64,000 bases of DNA from Roseibium porphyridii. Lineage in GTDB: Bacteria; Pseudomonadota; Alphaproteobacteria; Rhizobiales; Stappiaceae. A program made the translations under genes and the position numbers. The stretch lies in contig NZ_CP120863.1 of NCBI RefSeq assembly GCF_026191725.2, forward strand, positions 2,398,001 through 2,462,000, in the 5' to 3' direction. The notes under the pieces are model-generated. The model was given only the letters and a program-made list of their open reading frames with translations. It was not told where the DNA came from and did not search any database. Numbering within the stretch: position 1 is the first letter of the stretch; each line of letters starts with the position of its first letter. Below are positions 15,717 through 23,979 of this stretch, piece after piece.

Positions 15717-16262
15717 TTAAAGCGGAATGCCGCTGATATGTGCCACAAGTTCAAGACTGTTTCTGACGCCGAGTTTTTTCATCAGCCGGGCTCTGTGAAT
15801 ATCGACCGTCCGCGGTGAAATCTCCAGAACACGGGCAATTTCCTTGGATGTCTTTCCTTCAACCATGAGAGTTGCTACCTGCCGCTCCCGCAAGCTCATA
15901 TCGGTTATCGGCCTGTCTTCGGAAATATCGGCAAAGGACCAGACTGCTCGCGCGAAAGGTGCCGAGGGGTCCAGCGATTGGCCGCGAACACGGCACCAGA
16001 ACAACAGACCATCTTGTCTGCGCATAATGCGCTCGTCCCGGTACCGACCGGTTCCCAACATTTTCTGGGCACCAATCTGGCCGATGCGGGCAAATTCCTC
16101 GGAAGAGGGGTAAAGGATCGACAAGGAGGCGTCTGTCAGTTCGGCGCGGGAATAGCCAAACATTTCGGCAAAAAGGGTGTTGCACTTCTTTATGCAACGG
16201 TTCTCTGAGTAAATCAGCCCGACTGGTGCGTGTTCAAAGGCGATTGTCTCGCTGTCTTCCAT
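15717..16262 (-). CDS. PAS-LuxR type transcription regulator
   Basis: The protein has 181 residues from the ATG at 16262; longer readings run into the divergent ligase gene. Residues 5-115 form a PAS domain (EHAPVGLIYSENRCI, FAEMFGYSRAEL, then WSFADISE). Residues 122-180 form a LuxR/FixJ helix-turn-helix (LRERQVATLMVEGKTSKEIA, SPRTVDIHRARLMKKLGV). The PAS domain should sense a ligand or redox signal and the HTH bind DNA. The gene is divergent from the acyl-CoA ligase/SDR operon with 80 bases between, so it probably controls that operon. Confidence 0.88.
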   Translation of the reverse strand: MEDSETIAFEHAPVGLIYSENRCIKKCNTLFAEMFGYSRAELTDASLSILYPSSEEFARIGQIGAQKMLGTGRYRDERIMRRQDGLLFWCRVRGQSLDPSAPFARAVWSFADISEDRPITDMSLRERQVATLMVEGKTSKEIARVLEISPRTVDIHRARLMKKLGVRNSLELVAHISGIPL

Positions 16263-16279
16263 TTTTATCCCGTTAGGTA

Positions 16280-16292
16280 AATTGACGTAATT
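16280..16292. promoter_or_regulatory. Candidate operator between LuxR and ligase genes
   Basis: AATT-GACGT-AATT is a short inverted repeat in the 80-base divergent gap. Its place near both starts fits a site for the PAS-LuxR regulator, but the repeat is short and AT-rich. Confidence 0.3.
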
Positions 16293-16342
16293 CCCCGAAA
16301 GACCTGGCAATAGTATCTGAAAGGACGAATTGGGAGGCAAGA

Positions 16343-17872
16343 ATGAACCCGGCAGAGTGGCTTTATAGAAGCGCGGCGAAAATGCCCGATGCTCCTGCTC
16401 TCCATAATGGCACCACATGCACGGCCAGCTATGGCGAGTTCGCCAATCGAGCGGGCTCCATCGCCTTGGCCTTGTCCGATGAAGGCGTTGGCAAGGGGGA
16501 TCGCGTAGCGTTTTATTGCGCCAACCGGACCGAGTATCTGGAAGCACTCTATGGCGCATGGTGGATCGGGGCATCGGTTGTACCGATAAACGCGAAATTG
16601 CATGTCAAGGAAGCTGCCTGGATGATTGAAAACTCCGGCACGGCTCTTGTTTTTTCGGATGATAAATCCGTCATGCAGCTCTCACCTCTCGTCGATGCAG
16701 GCGTGCGTGTTGTCAGTCTTACTGGTGACGAATTTGGCGCAATGCGCGGCACCCAATCGGACACTGTCCCGGTTGCAATGCAAAAGGATGAGCTTGCCTG
16801 GCTGTTTTATACATCCGGAACGACCGGCAAGCCCAAGGGCGTCATGATTACTTGCGGAAATATCCTCTCCATGACGCTGACTTACTTTTCGGACGTGGAT
16901 GAAGTCAAAACACAGGATGCCATCCTATATGCAGCTCCGATGAGCCACGGGGCTGGCCTCTATAATTTCATGCATGTTCTGAAAGGTGCACGGCATGTTG
17001 TGCCTGAAAGCGGTGGTTTCGATGCCGAGGAAGTCCTGACAATTGCTCCTTTGATAGGTTCTGTTTCGATGTTCGCGGCCCCGACGATGGTCCGAAGGCT
17101 TGTCGATGAAGCCAAGGCAAAGGACCTGTCCGGAAGAGGGCTCAGGACCGTCGTTTATGCCGGTGGACCGATGTACGAGGCGGACATTCTGGAAGCTGTC
17201 GATCAAATGGGGCCTCGCTTCGTTCAAATTTACGGTCAGGGAGAATGCCCTATGGGCATTTCGGCGCTGTCACGTGAAGAGGTTTCCGATCGTGACCATC
17301 CGCGTTGGCGAGATCGTTTGAATTCAGTCGGTACTGCGCAGTCCGCTGTCCTTGTTGCGATTGTCGACGAGGCGGGCAACGAACGTCCACGCGGCGAGGT
17401 GGGGGAAATTGTGGTCAAAGGACCCACTGTCATGAAGGGATATTGGAAAAACCCGGATGCAACCTCAAAGACTCTTCGAGACGGCTGGCTGTGGACGGGA
17501 GATCTCGGGCGCATGGATGACGCCGGTTATGTGACCCTACAGGATCGGTCCAAGGACGTTATCATTTCCGGGGGGGCCAATATCTACCCGCGTGAAGTGG
17601 AAGAGGTGCTGCTGAGCCATGATGCCGTGCGTGAAGTCGCGGTTGTTGGCCGGACGGACCTGGAATGGGGTGAAACCGTGGTTGCCTTCGTTGTTTGCGA
17701 CGAAAACCGGACCGTCACGACACAAGTACTGGATTTACATTGTCTAGATCAGATTGCACGGTTCAAACGGCCAAAAGAGTATCTGTTCGTTTCTGAACTG
17801 CCGAAGAACAATTATGGAAAGGTCCTGAAGACGGAGCTGCGGGACAGAGTGAACAAGGAGGTACGGACATGA
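16343..17872 (+). CDS. AMP-forming acyl-CoA ligase
   Basis: The 509-residue protein has the adenylate-forming P-loop YTSGTTGKPKGV (156-167), the hinge motif WLWTGDLGRMDDAGY, KDVIISGGANIYPREVEE and the C-terminal catalytic lysine Lys493 in NNYGKVLK. It activates a carboxylic acid as an acyl-adenylate and then transfers it to CoA in the cytoplasm. Size and motifs fit a medium/long-chain or aryl acid ligase; it is too short for a typical acetoacetyl-CoA synthetase. Its stop overlaps the SDR start (ATGA), so the two enzymes probably act in one catabolic route. Confidence 0.88.
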   Translation: MNPAEWLYRSAAKMPDAPALHNGTTCTASYGEFANRAGSIALALSDEGVGKGDRVAFYCANRTEYLEALYGAWWIGASVVPINAKLHVKEAAWMIENSGTALVFSDDKSVMQLSPLVDAGVRVVSLTGDEFGAMRGTQSDTVPVAMQKDELAWLFYTSGTTGKPKGVMITCGNILSMTLTYFSDVDEVKTQDAILYAAPMSHGAGLYNFMHVLKGARHVVPESGGFDAEEVLTIAPLIGSVSMFAAPTMVRRLVDEAKAKDLSGRGLRTVVYAGGPMYEADILEAVDQMGPRFVQIYGQGECPMGISALSREEVSDRDHPRWRDRLNSVGTAQSAVLVAIVDEAGNERPRGEVGEIVVKGPTVMKGYWKNPDATSKTLRDGWLWTGDLGRMDDAGYVTLQDRSKDVIISGGANIYPREVEEVLLSHDAVREVAVVGRTDLEWGETVVAFVVCDENRTVTTQVLDLHCLDQIARFKRPKEYLFVSELPKNNYGKVLKTELRDRVNKEVRT

Positions 17873-18672
17873 GCGAACTGACCGGGAAAACTGCGCTCGT
17901 CACGGGATCGGTGCAAGGGATCGGGTTGGCCATTGCCAAGGTACTTGGGCGGGCAGGGGCCCGTGTTGGCGTGCACGGCTTGGCAACGGACGAGCAGGCA
18001 AAATCAACCGTCGACGCCGTGTTGGAAGCCGGTGCTCCCGAGGTAAGGTTTTTTGGCGCAGATGTGAAAGATGTGGCCGCGATCGAAACAATGATGGCGG
18101 AGGTCACCGATTGGGGCGGTCCAGATATTCTGGTCAATAACGCAGGAATTCAAAAGACCGCCAGTCTTGCGGAAGCCGATCCGGCAATCTGGGACGCGAT
18201 CATCGGCGTCAATCTTTCGGCAGCTTTCCACACCATGCGTCTGGCTTTACCTGCAATGGCAGCCAAAGGGTACGGCCGGGTAATCAACATCGCATCGGTT
18301 CACGGCCTGGTCGCTTCCGTCAACAAGGCACCATATGTAGCGTCGAAATTCGGTCTGGTGGGAATGAGCAAGGTCGCCGCTCTTGAATATGCGACGGCGG
18401 GTCAGAAGGCGACTGGCGGCGTCACCATCAACTGCATTGCGCCCGGTTGGACGGAAACTGCCATCATCGAGCCCCAAGTGGCGGCCCGTGCCGAACAATT
18501 CGGCGGAGATCGAGACAAGGGAATTGCAGACCTGCTGGCAGAAAAGCAACCAACCCGACGCACGTCGGACCCTTCTGAAATCGGTGAGCTCGCTCTTTGG
18601 CTTTGTAACCCGATTGCTCACAATGTGACGGGTGCAACGATCCCCGTCGACGGTGGTTGGACGTCGCAATAG
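17869..18672 (+). CDS. SDR oxidoreductase, 3-hydroxybutyrate dehydrogenase-like
   Basis: The protein has 267 residues with the Rossmann motif TGSVQGIG (12-19), NNAG at 90-93, and catalytic Ser143, Tyr156 and Lys160 (YVASK). The NIASVHGLVASVNKAPY block and the long insertion TINCIAPGWTETAIIEPQV resemble D-3-hydroxybutyrate dehydrogenases (NAD-dependent, 3-hydroxybutyrate to acetoacetate). Translation is coupled to the acyl-CoA ligase. A different 3-hydroxy acid or ketone substrate is possible, so I give no gene symbol. Confidence 0.85.
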   Translation: MSELTGKTALVTGSVQGIGLAIAKVLGRAGARVGVHGLATDEQAKSTVDAVLEAGAPEVRFFGADVKDVAAIETMMAEVTDWGGPDILVNNAGIQKTASLAEADPAIWDAIIGVNLSAAFHTMRLALPAMAAKGYGRVINIASVHGLVASVNKAPYVASKFGLVGMSKVAALEYATAGQKATGGVTINCIAPGWTETAIIEPQVAARAEQFGGDRDKGIADLLAEKQPTRRTSDPSEIGELALWLCNPIAHNVTGATIPVDGGWTSQ

Positions 18673-18694
18673 GCTGATCAGCGTAGCGAAAGAC

Positions 18695-19354
18695 TTAAAG
18701 AACCACGACCTTGGTTCCGAGCTCAACGCGATTGTAGAGATCGATGATGTCCTGGTGCCACATACGGATGCAGCCGCTGGACGCATTGGTGCCGATGCTG
18801 CTGGGCTGGTTTGTGCTGTGGATGCGATAAAGAGTGTCTTTATTACCCTGCCAAAGATAGAGACCCCGTGCACCGATCGGGTTGCTCGGGCCACCTTCCT
18901 GTCCGTCCTTGTATTTCGCCAGGCGCGGTTCGCGCTCGATCATTTCGTCGGGCGGAAACCATTTCGGCCATTTGCGTTTGAAACGGATCACGGCCTCGCC
19001 ATTCCAGGCAAATCCGGCACGACCGACGCCAATGCCATAGCGGATGGCACGGCCACCAGGCTGGATGAGGTAAAGGAACTTCCTGTTCGGGTCGACAACG
19101 ATTGTGCCAGATGGGTATTGGGACGGATAAAACACCGATTGGCGCAGATATTTCGGATCGAAATTCTGATATTTGATGCCGGGCAGTGAAAAGCCACCGT
19201 CGCGTACAGGCGCATAAGCGGTCGCATAATCAGGCGTTCCGTCGGAGAGCGGCGTCAGGCCCGCTTGAACTGTAGCGCCCTGTTTACTTTGGCAGGCGGC
19301 CAGCAGCAGCGGAATTCCAGCAACAAAACTCCGTCGGCTCAATTTTATCGCCAT
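18695..19354 (-). CDS. L,D-transpeptidase (YkuD), lipoprotein
   Basis: The 219-residue protein has a signal ending in a lipobox (LLLAAC, Cys21), so it is probably lipid-anchored; the preceding SRRSF also resembles a Tat motif. The YkuD catalytic block is at residues 179-197: His179 followed by SSGCIRM with nucleophile Cys195. It cross-links meso-diaminopimelate residues of peptidoglycan or attaches proteins to them in the periplasm. It faces the SDR gene tail to tail with 22 bases between. Confidence 0.92.
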   Translation of the reverse strand: MAIKLSRRSFVAGIPLLLAACQSKQGATVQAGLTPLSDGTPDYATAYAPVRDGGFSLPGIKYQNFDPKYLRQSVFYPSQYPSGTIVVDPNRKFLYLIQPGGRAIRYGIGVGRAGFAWNGEAVIRFKRKWPKWFPPDEMIEREPRLAKYKDGQEGGPSNPIGARGLYLWQGNKDTLYRIHSTNQPSSIGTNASSGCIRMWHQDIIDLYNRVELGTKVVVL

Positions 19355-19540
19355 GCTCGCGTCCTTTCCCGGGGGGCCGCCTCTTAGCGGATATCGGTTG
19401 TTGTCACCTTAAAACAGCTTTGCGGTCCGCAATCTGGATAAACGGAATACTGAAACGGTCCTCGAAAGCAACACAATTATGGTAAATGACCGATTAACGT
19501 CGAGTCCTAAGAGGCTGTTCCAAAATCACAAAAACGCTAT

Positions 19541-20134
19541 TCAGTCCGCCAAAATTCCGGCCAGAAGCTTGCGCGTGGCGGTCTCATAGGCGGTTCTGTC
19601 CTCACCTGCTGCAATGGCGAGTGCCGCACGGTCGAAGGCTGAGGAAAGGAGATCGGCTAGCGGCTCGAGCTCGATGCCTTTCAAGTGTCCGTGCTTTGCG
19701 CTGTGCTGCAGGCCTTCCAAAAGCGTCGCACCGCCGGTCTCCTTGTCGATTTCCGCCATTTCCGCCACGCCGAGAACGGCGGGCCCTTCCAGCAACATGA
19801 TTTTGGCGCGACCAGGAACGGACATTGCGGAAAAATAAGCACTTGCACCGGACATGAAAGCGTCGAGTGGGGATTGTCCGGTATCGGTCTCGGCATCTAT
19901 TTCGGCCGCGATGGCGGCCGCCTCGTGATGGACGAGGGCCCGCATGAGATCCGCCTTGTCCGCAAAGTGATGATAAAGCGCGCCTCTGGTAACGTCCGCA
20001 GCCTTCACGATTTCCGGTGTTCCGGTTTCAGCATACCCTTTTTCGACGATCAGAGCACGGGCAGCCCTGAGAAGTGCGTTGCGCGTTTCGGCCCGGCGTT
20101 CGGCTTGAGTTCGCCGTGATTTTGCTTCTTGCAT
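19541..20134 (-). CDS. TetR family repressor
   Basis: The 197-residue protein has a standard TetR helix-turn-helix at about residues 15-62 (LLRAARALIVEKGYAETGTPEIV, then GALYHHFADKADLMRALV) and an all-helical ligand domain behind it. It is divergent from the glyoxalase-fold gene at 20284. The start codon abuts one of two matching palindromes (20135-20151 and 20164-20180), which predicts autoregulation and control of the divergent gene. Confidence 0.92.
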   Translation of the reverse strand: MQEAKSRRTQAERRAETRNALLRAARALIVEKGYAETGTPEIVKAADVTRGALYHHFADKADLMRALVHHEAAAIAAEIDAETDTGQSPLDAFMSGASAYFSAMSVPGRAKIMLLEGPAVLGVAEMAEIDKETGGATLLEGLQHSAKHGHLKGIELEPLADLLSSAFDRAALAIAAGEDRTAYETATRKLLAGILAD

Positions 20135-20151
20135 ACATGCAGCCTGTATGT
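20135..20151. promoter_or_regulatory. TetR operator 1
   Basis: ACATGCA-GCC-TGTATGT is an inverted repeat with one mismatch, directly upstream of the tetR start codon. It has the same right arm as operator 2, and the two centres are 29 bases apart. Confidence 0.75.
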
Positions 20152-20163
20152 TAATTGAATTTT

Positions 20164-20180
20164 ACATACAAACTGTATGT
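20164..20180. promoter_or_regulatory. TetR operator 2
   Basis: ACATACA-AAC-TGTATGT is a perfect inverted repeat of 7-base arms with a 3-base spacer, 104 bases before the glyoxalase-fold start. Together with operator 1 it defines the motif ACATRCA-N3-TGTATGT for this repressor. Confidence 0.8.
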
Positions 20181-20283
20181 CTTTTTATTGATGTTGAAAA
20201 GGCCACTCCAATGATCGTGTTTTCGTCGACGTGACGGCGCATTGGTCAGATTGGCAGCGGATACCAGGCAAGGAGATCGGAAG

Positions 20284-20712
20284 ATGAAGTGCACGCAGTA
20301 TTACCCGGTTCTGATGACATCGAATGTTGCAGAAACTGCGCGGTTCTATCAGGACAACTTCAAATTCAAGGCGGCGTTCGAAGCCGACTGGTATGTCCAT
20401 CTGCAATCCGAAGAAGACGAAAAGGTCAATCTTGCGGTTCTCAATCAGGACCACGAGACAATTCCGAAGGAAGGAAGGGGCAAAGGAGCAGCTGGAATGC
20501 TGATAAATTTTGAAGTGGAAGACGTTGATGCTGTCTATGAAAAAGCCAATGAAAACGGTTTGCCCATCCTGCAGGCCCTACGCGACGAAGACTTCGGTCA
20601 GCGCCACTTCATTACCCGTGACCCTAACGGTGTTCTGATTGACGTTATCAAGCCCATACCGCCCAGCCCCGAATTCCTGAAGCAGTTTGCTCCTGAAGCC
20701 GTGCCTTCATGA
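20284..20712 (+). CDS. Glyoxalase/bleomycin-resistance fold (VOC) protein
   Basis: This 142-residue single-module VOC protein opens with [21 protein letters not shown] and closes with [18 protein letters not shown], where the usual metal-ligand pattern ends in Asp rather than Glu. AGGAG at 20271-20275 selects the ATG at 20284 over an earlier in-frame start. Family members are lyases, dioxygenases or drug-binding proteins. The divergent TetR repressor and its two operators suggest an inducible detoxification or binding role. Confidence 0.85.
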   Translation: MKCTQYYPVLMTSNVAETARFYQDNFKFKAAFEADWYVHLQSEEDEKVNLAVLNQDHETIPKEGRGKGAAGMLINFEVEDVDAVYEKANENGLPILQALRDEDFGQRHFITRDPNGVLIDVIKPIPPSPEFLKQFAPEAVPS

Positions 20713-20782
20713 CCGATACGGCACAAACCGGAGTTACCGGTCAATCGCATTGGTTTTGAACCAAAGCCTGGTGACAAGAAAA

Positions 20783-20809
20783 CGGCGTGACCGGGGATCG
20801 GTCACGCCG
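20783..20809. terminator. Bidirectional terminator
   Basis: CGGCGTGACC (20783-20792) pairs with GGTCACGCCG (20800-20809): a 10-base-pair stem with a 7-base loop. On the minus strand it is followed by TTTTCTT, on the plus strand by a weaker CTTTGATT. It lies between two convergent genes. Confidence 0.85.
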
Positions 20810-20833
20810 CTTTGATTAAATTTCCCTTGGCCG

Positions 20834-21328
20834 TCAGGACGAAACGGCAGGACAGGAGCTGTTCTGCTCGGCGCGTGACTTCAAGCCCTGGAGGCTTTGC
20901 ATCGTGTTCGGGTCACCGGGCAAAACGAAACTTTGTTCAAGCGCTGTACGCACGTTGTTTATGACTGCAAGATCCTGAACGGCGAGTGTCTGGCAGGGCG
21001 TACCGGTAAATCGGACCCGAATACGAATGACGCGCTGACCGTTGTCTGACGGTCCAAATTCAGAATCGAGTGCCGGGTTCGGACTGGTCATTGGCCTTTC
21101 CAGAACAACCATGTTCGGCTGATCCTGAAGCACGACCGTACCCCGTTGCTGTGCGCTGGAGACCAGAGCATTTCGCACGGTGGGCGGGTCGGCGGCAATC
21201 GTTACGCTTTGTGCGCCGGCCGGAACGCTAAGCTGCGGTTGGTCAGGCAAACTCGCACGCTGCGAGGATCCTGACTGGCATGCGGCAAGACTAAGCGCGC
21301 ATAGGCTGGCTAAAAGAAGATGTCGCAT
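20834..21328 (-). CDS. Hypothetical lipoprotein
   Basis: The protein has 164 residues from the ATG at 21328. It begins MRHLLLASLCALSLAAC with a clear lipobox (Cys17), followed by a Ser/Gln-rich linker and a small alpha/beta domain (VTIAADPPTVRNALVSSAQQRG; VLQDQPNMVVLERP). Two later cysteines (TPCQTL and NSSCPAV) may form a disulfide. It probably sits in the outer or inner membrane leaflet facing the periplasm. I do not recognise the family. A bidirectional terminator follows it. Confidence 0.75.
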   Translation of the reverse strand: MRHLLLASLCALSLAACQSGSSQRASLPDQPQLSVPAGAQSVTIAADPPTVRNALVSSAQQRGTVVLQDQPNMVVLERPMTSPNPALDSEFGPSDNGQRVIRIRVRFTGTPCQTLAVQDLAVINNVRTALEQSFVLPGDPNTMQSLQGLKSRAEQNSSCPAVSS

Positions 21329-21510
21329 GTTCAGTCCTGCATTCAATAGAGCAGCCGATGGTCCCGGCTTCGTCATCACCTAAATCAAGTCATCGCTGAA
21401 CACAATAAAACTGCGTGTGAGCAACGGCATTCTTGTTTCAACACTGTGTCACAACACTCCTAACGAAGCCTTGTGGCCGGACATGGGCAAAAATGGCAGT
21501 CTTTTGAAAA

Positions 21511-22962
21511 TTAGAAACTGTCACCGGTTTTAAATCCTCCGCTGCCAAAGCTTTTGCCGGTCTTGAAACCTCCCTTGAAGGGATCTCTGCGTTTCGTGCG
21601 GCGGCCAAAGTCACCACCGAAGCCTCCCATGGATTTTGGAAGTCCGGACCCACCTGGAAAGGCAACGCGGCGGCCTCGCGGTTTGCGGCGCTTGTGTGAG
21701 CGCTCGGCTCTCGCCCAGTAATCAGCGCCGGTTATCGCGCCTTTGACCAGCTCACCGAGCAGAACTGTCGTCAGCTTGTCGTCGGAAAAAGTGGATTCCC
21801 AGCTTCCATAACCTTTCGAGCGGAACCGTTTGATGACGTCGGAGAGCTCAGCCCGGCGGCGGCTGATGTCGCGTTGCAGCTCGCGGTCCTGCCGGATTTC
21901 TCGGGCAACCTGCTCAATCCTGTCCTTCAGATCCTCAATGCGTTGAACAATTTTTTCATCCTCAGGCGAGGGTGTTGCAATTGCTGCCCGCCAGAGGTCA
22001 TTCAAATCGTCGGCCTGAAGTGAGACAGACAAGTGTTCTTCGGCCTTTTGAAAATCCGCGTCTTCACCGCTGGAAAACTCGGTCAGCGCAGCGGACAGTG
22101 TTTCGATCTGACGATCCAGTTTGTCGAGTTGAGCGTCGATCCGGTCAATGTCCTCACTTTGGGTCTCAATCGCCCCGACCAGATCGGTTCCAGCCGCATC
22201 CGTCATGGCGTTGCGGCTCATTTCGGCAAGCTTGGTCTGCTCTTCTACGGCTATATCGGCGCAGTGTTCCGCATGGCGGGCCATGCGTTCAGGTATGCCG
22301 GTCAACATTGCGTAATTGGCGCGCGCGCCGTCAAACTTGATCAGCCCGGCGACCCACCGGTCCAGTGAGCGCACAAGACCCCGGTGGGTATAGTCTGGAG
22401 TTCCATAGCCGCGCTGCCAGAGGTAGATAAACAACGGATCGTCTTCATAGGCCTTGCCCTTTTGCTCACGGTCCGCGTTGGAAGTCTCGGCCTTTGAGGC
22501 CGCAGCTTCCGCGGTCGCCTCTGCGGTTTCTGCTCTTTCGCGCTGGGCAAGATACGCCTTGTCGTTTTCCAGGCGGCCGTCGATGGCTTCCATCAGTTCG
22601 TCCATCTGGCTTTCTGCCGCATCTCGGGCTTCGTCCAGATCCGACCGTTCCTTTTGAAGCTGTCCACGCTCCGCCTCGCAGCTGCGCAACTGATCAGTCA
22701 GCACCTTGTAGTCAGCGTTTCGTTTGTCCAGAAGGCGGCGGGCTTCGCGGGCAGCACTGTCGAGGCGGGTGTTCAGCGCGCCTGCTGCATCTGTGTCCAT
22801 CCGAAAACGGGCCAGGTCGCGATAGGCCTCGCTCTGACGTTCTTGCAGGTCTGTCATGGCACGGGTCGCGCGTTCGATCCGCTTGGTGAGTTCAGCTTCT
22901 TCGCGGCGCAAGTCAGCAAGCGATTGCTCGATCGTCCCCAGGGTCTGACGTCCTGTCAGCAT
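21511..22962 (-). CDS. Coiled-coil protein with glycine-rich tail, third gene of an unknown operon
   Basis: The 483-residue protein is not assigned to a known family. Residues 5-170 are a long charged coiled coil (repeated E/K/R/L heptads). The middle (about 175-240) is more globular (DDPLFIYLWQRGYGTPDYTHRGLVRSLD has hydrophobic spacing), followed by further coiled coils to about 390. The tail after residue 430 is basic and glycine-rich (RRKPRGRRVAFPGG) and ends in two GGFKTG repeats. There is no signal peptide or membrane segment. It is last of three genes (23980-25185, 22994-23920, this one) with 31- and 59-base gaps, so a shared complex is likely. Confidence 0.75.
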   Translation of the reverse strand: MLTGRQTLGTIEQSLADLRREEAELTKRIERATRAMTDLQERQSEAYRDLARFRMDTDAAGALNTRLDSAAREARRLLDKRNADYKVLTDQLRSCEAERGQLQKERSDLDEARDAAESQMDELMEAIDGRLENDKAYLAQRERAETAEATAEAAASKAETSNADREQKGKAYEDDPLFIYLWQRGYGTPDYTHRGLVRSLDRWVAGLIKFDGARANYAMLTGIPERMARHAEHCADIAVEEQTKLAEMSRNAMTDAAGTDLVGAIETQSEDIDRIDAQLDKLDRQIETLSAALTEFSSGEDADFQKAEEHLSVSLQADDLNDLWRAAIATPSPEDEKIVQRIEDLKDRIEQVAREIRQDRELQRDISRRRAELSDVIKRFRSKGYGSWESTFSDDKLTTVLLGELVKGAITGADYWARAERSHKRRKPRGRRVAFPGGSGLPKSMGGFGGDFGRRTKRRDPFKGGFKTGKSFGSGGFKTGDSF

Positions 22963-22993
22963 ATGCGTATCCCCATCAAGTTCCGATTGACCG

Positions 22994-23920
22994 CTACCAT
23001 TGGGTGATTGCTCCGTCCTGTACGCCGCTGCGCCACTTGATATTCAGTTCACCGCGGCGTTTCTCGCCAAGCTTGCCGTTTTGAACGATGCCGTCTTCCA
23101 GCTTGTCCTGCCGCACGGCATCATAAATATTCTGCGATACCCGTTGTCCCCATTTGTCGACTGAAACCGCTTCGCTGTTTTCTTCAGAAACGATGCTGCG
23201 ATTGATGATGTTTCCGTCCGGATCGATCGCTTCAACGACAATGTAGTAGTTTTCGGTCTCCGGATTGGTTTCCGGAATACGGGTGATGCCGGTCGGTACG
23301 CCCTGACGCGAAATGATGCGGACTTCAAAGACTTCCTGCAGATTGGCAGCCAGTTGACGCAAGTCGCTTTCGGCCTTGAAGGCGGCATCGTTTTTGCCAT
23401 CCGACAGGGCCAGTCGACCATCCTCAGCTAGACGCGCCGCTTCTGCCTCGATGTCGGCATTTTCGGTCAAGGCATCAACGCGTCCAACCAGTTCCGAATA
23501 GGTTTGGGGAAGCGCATCAATGCGAGCCAACAGATCCGCTTCTGCGCGTTGTTCAGGCAATTTGACCAGGAAATACCAAGCTGCAATGGCAACGACCAGG
23601 ACTGCAAAGACCCCGACCATCCATTTCGACCAGGTACTGCGGGAGATATAAATCATCGCCAGGGTGCGCGAAAACCCAGCAGCCGGAGGTGAATAGACAA
23701 AGCGGTCGCGTTTGAGGTCCTCGACACCTTTTTTGAGGATATGGTCTGGAACTTCGATCCCCTGAGCTGCATAGACCTTGCGCAACCGGTCGATCATTGC
23801 GGTGTCGCGTTCATCCGCTTTCAGTTCACGGGCCACCTGACCTTCTTCATGCCGAAGCGTGTCCACCACGTCCATCGCCATCATCAGATCGTCGAGCGGA
23901 GCCTCGGATTTGCCTGCCAT
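22994..23920 (-). CDS. DUF6384-like membrane protein, second gene of the unknown operon
   Basis: The 308-residue protein has a cytoplasmic helical N-terminus (APLDDLMMAMDVVDTLRHEE), one membrane segment at about 100-119 (WMVGVFAVLVVAIAAWYFLV), a helical stalk and an extracytoplasmic beta-rich domain from about 200 (YYIVVEAIDPDGN, NEDGIVQNG-like turns). From memory this resembles DUF6384; the function is unknown. It probably anchors the two soluble coiled-coil partners encoded on either side to the inner membrane. Confidence 0.72.
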   Translation of the reverse strand: MAGKSEAPLDDLMMAMDVVDTLRHEEGQVARELKADERDTAMIDRLRKVYAAQGIEVPDHILKKGVEDLKRDRFVYSPPAAGFSRTLAMIYISRSTWSKWMVGVFAVLVVAIAAWYFLVKLPEQRAEADLLARIDALPQTYSELVGRVDALTENADIEAEAARLAEDGRLALSDGKNDAAFKAESDLRQLAANLQEVFEVRIISRQGVPTGITRIPETNPETENYYIVVEAIDPDGNIINRSIVSEENSEAVSVDKWGQRVSQNIYDAVRQDKLEDGIVQNGKLGEKRRGELNIKWRSGVQDGAITQW

Positions 23921-23979
23921 ACGATTGGTTCTTCTTGCGTTGGGCAGGCCGTTTGACCGGCCTGCCGATGCCTTGCGTG

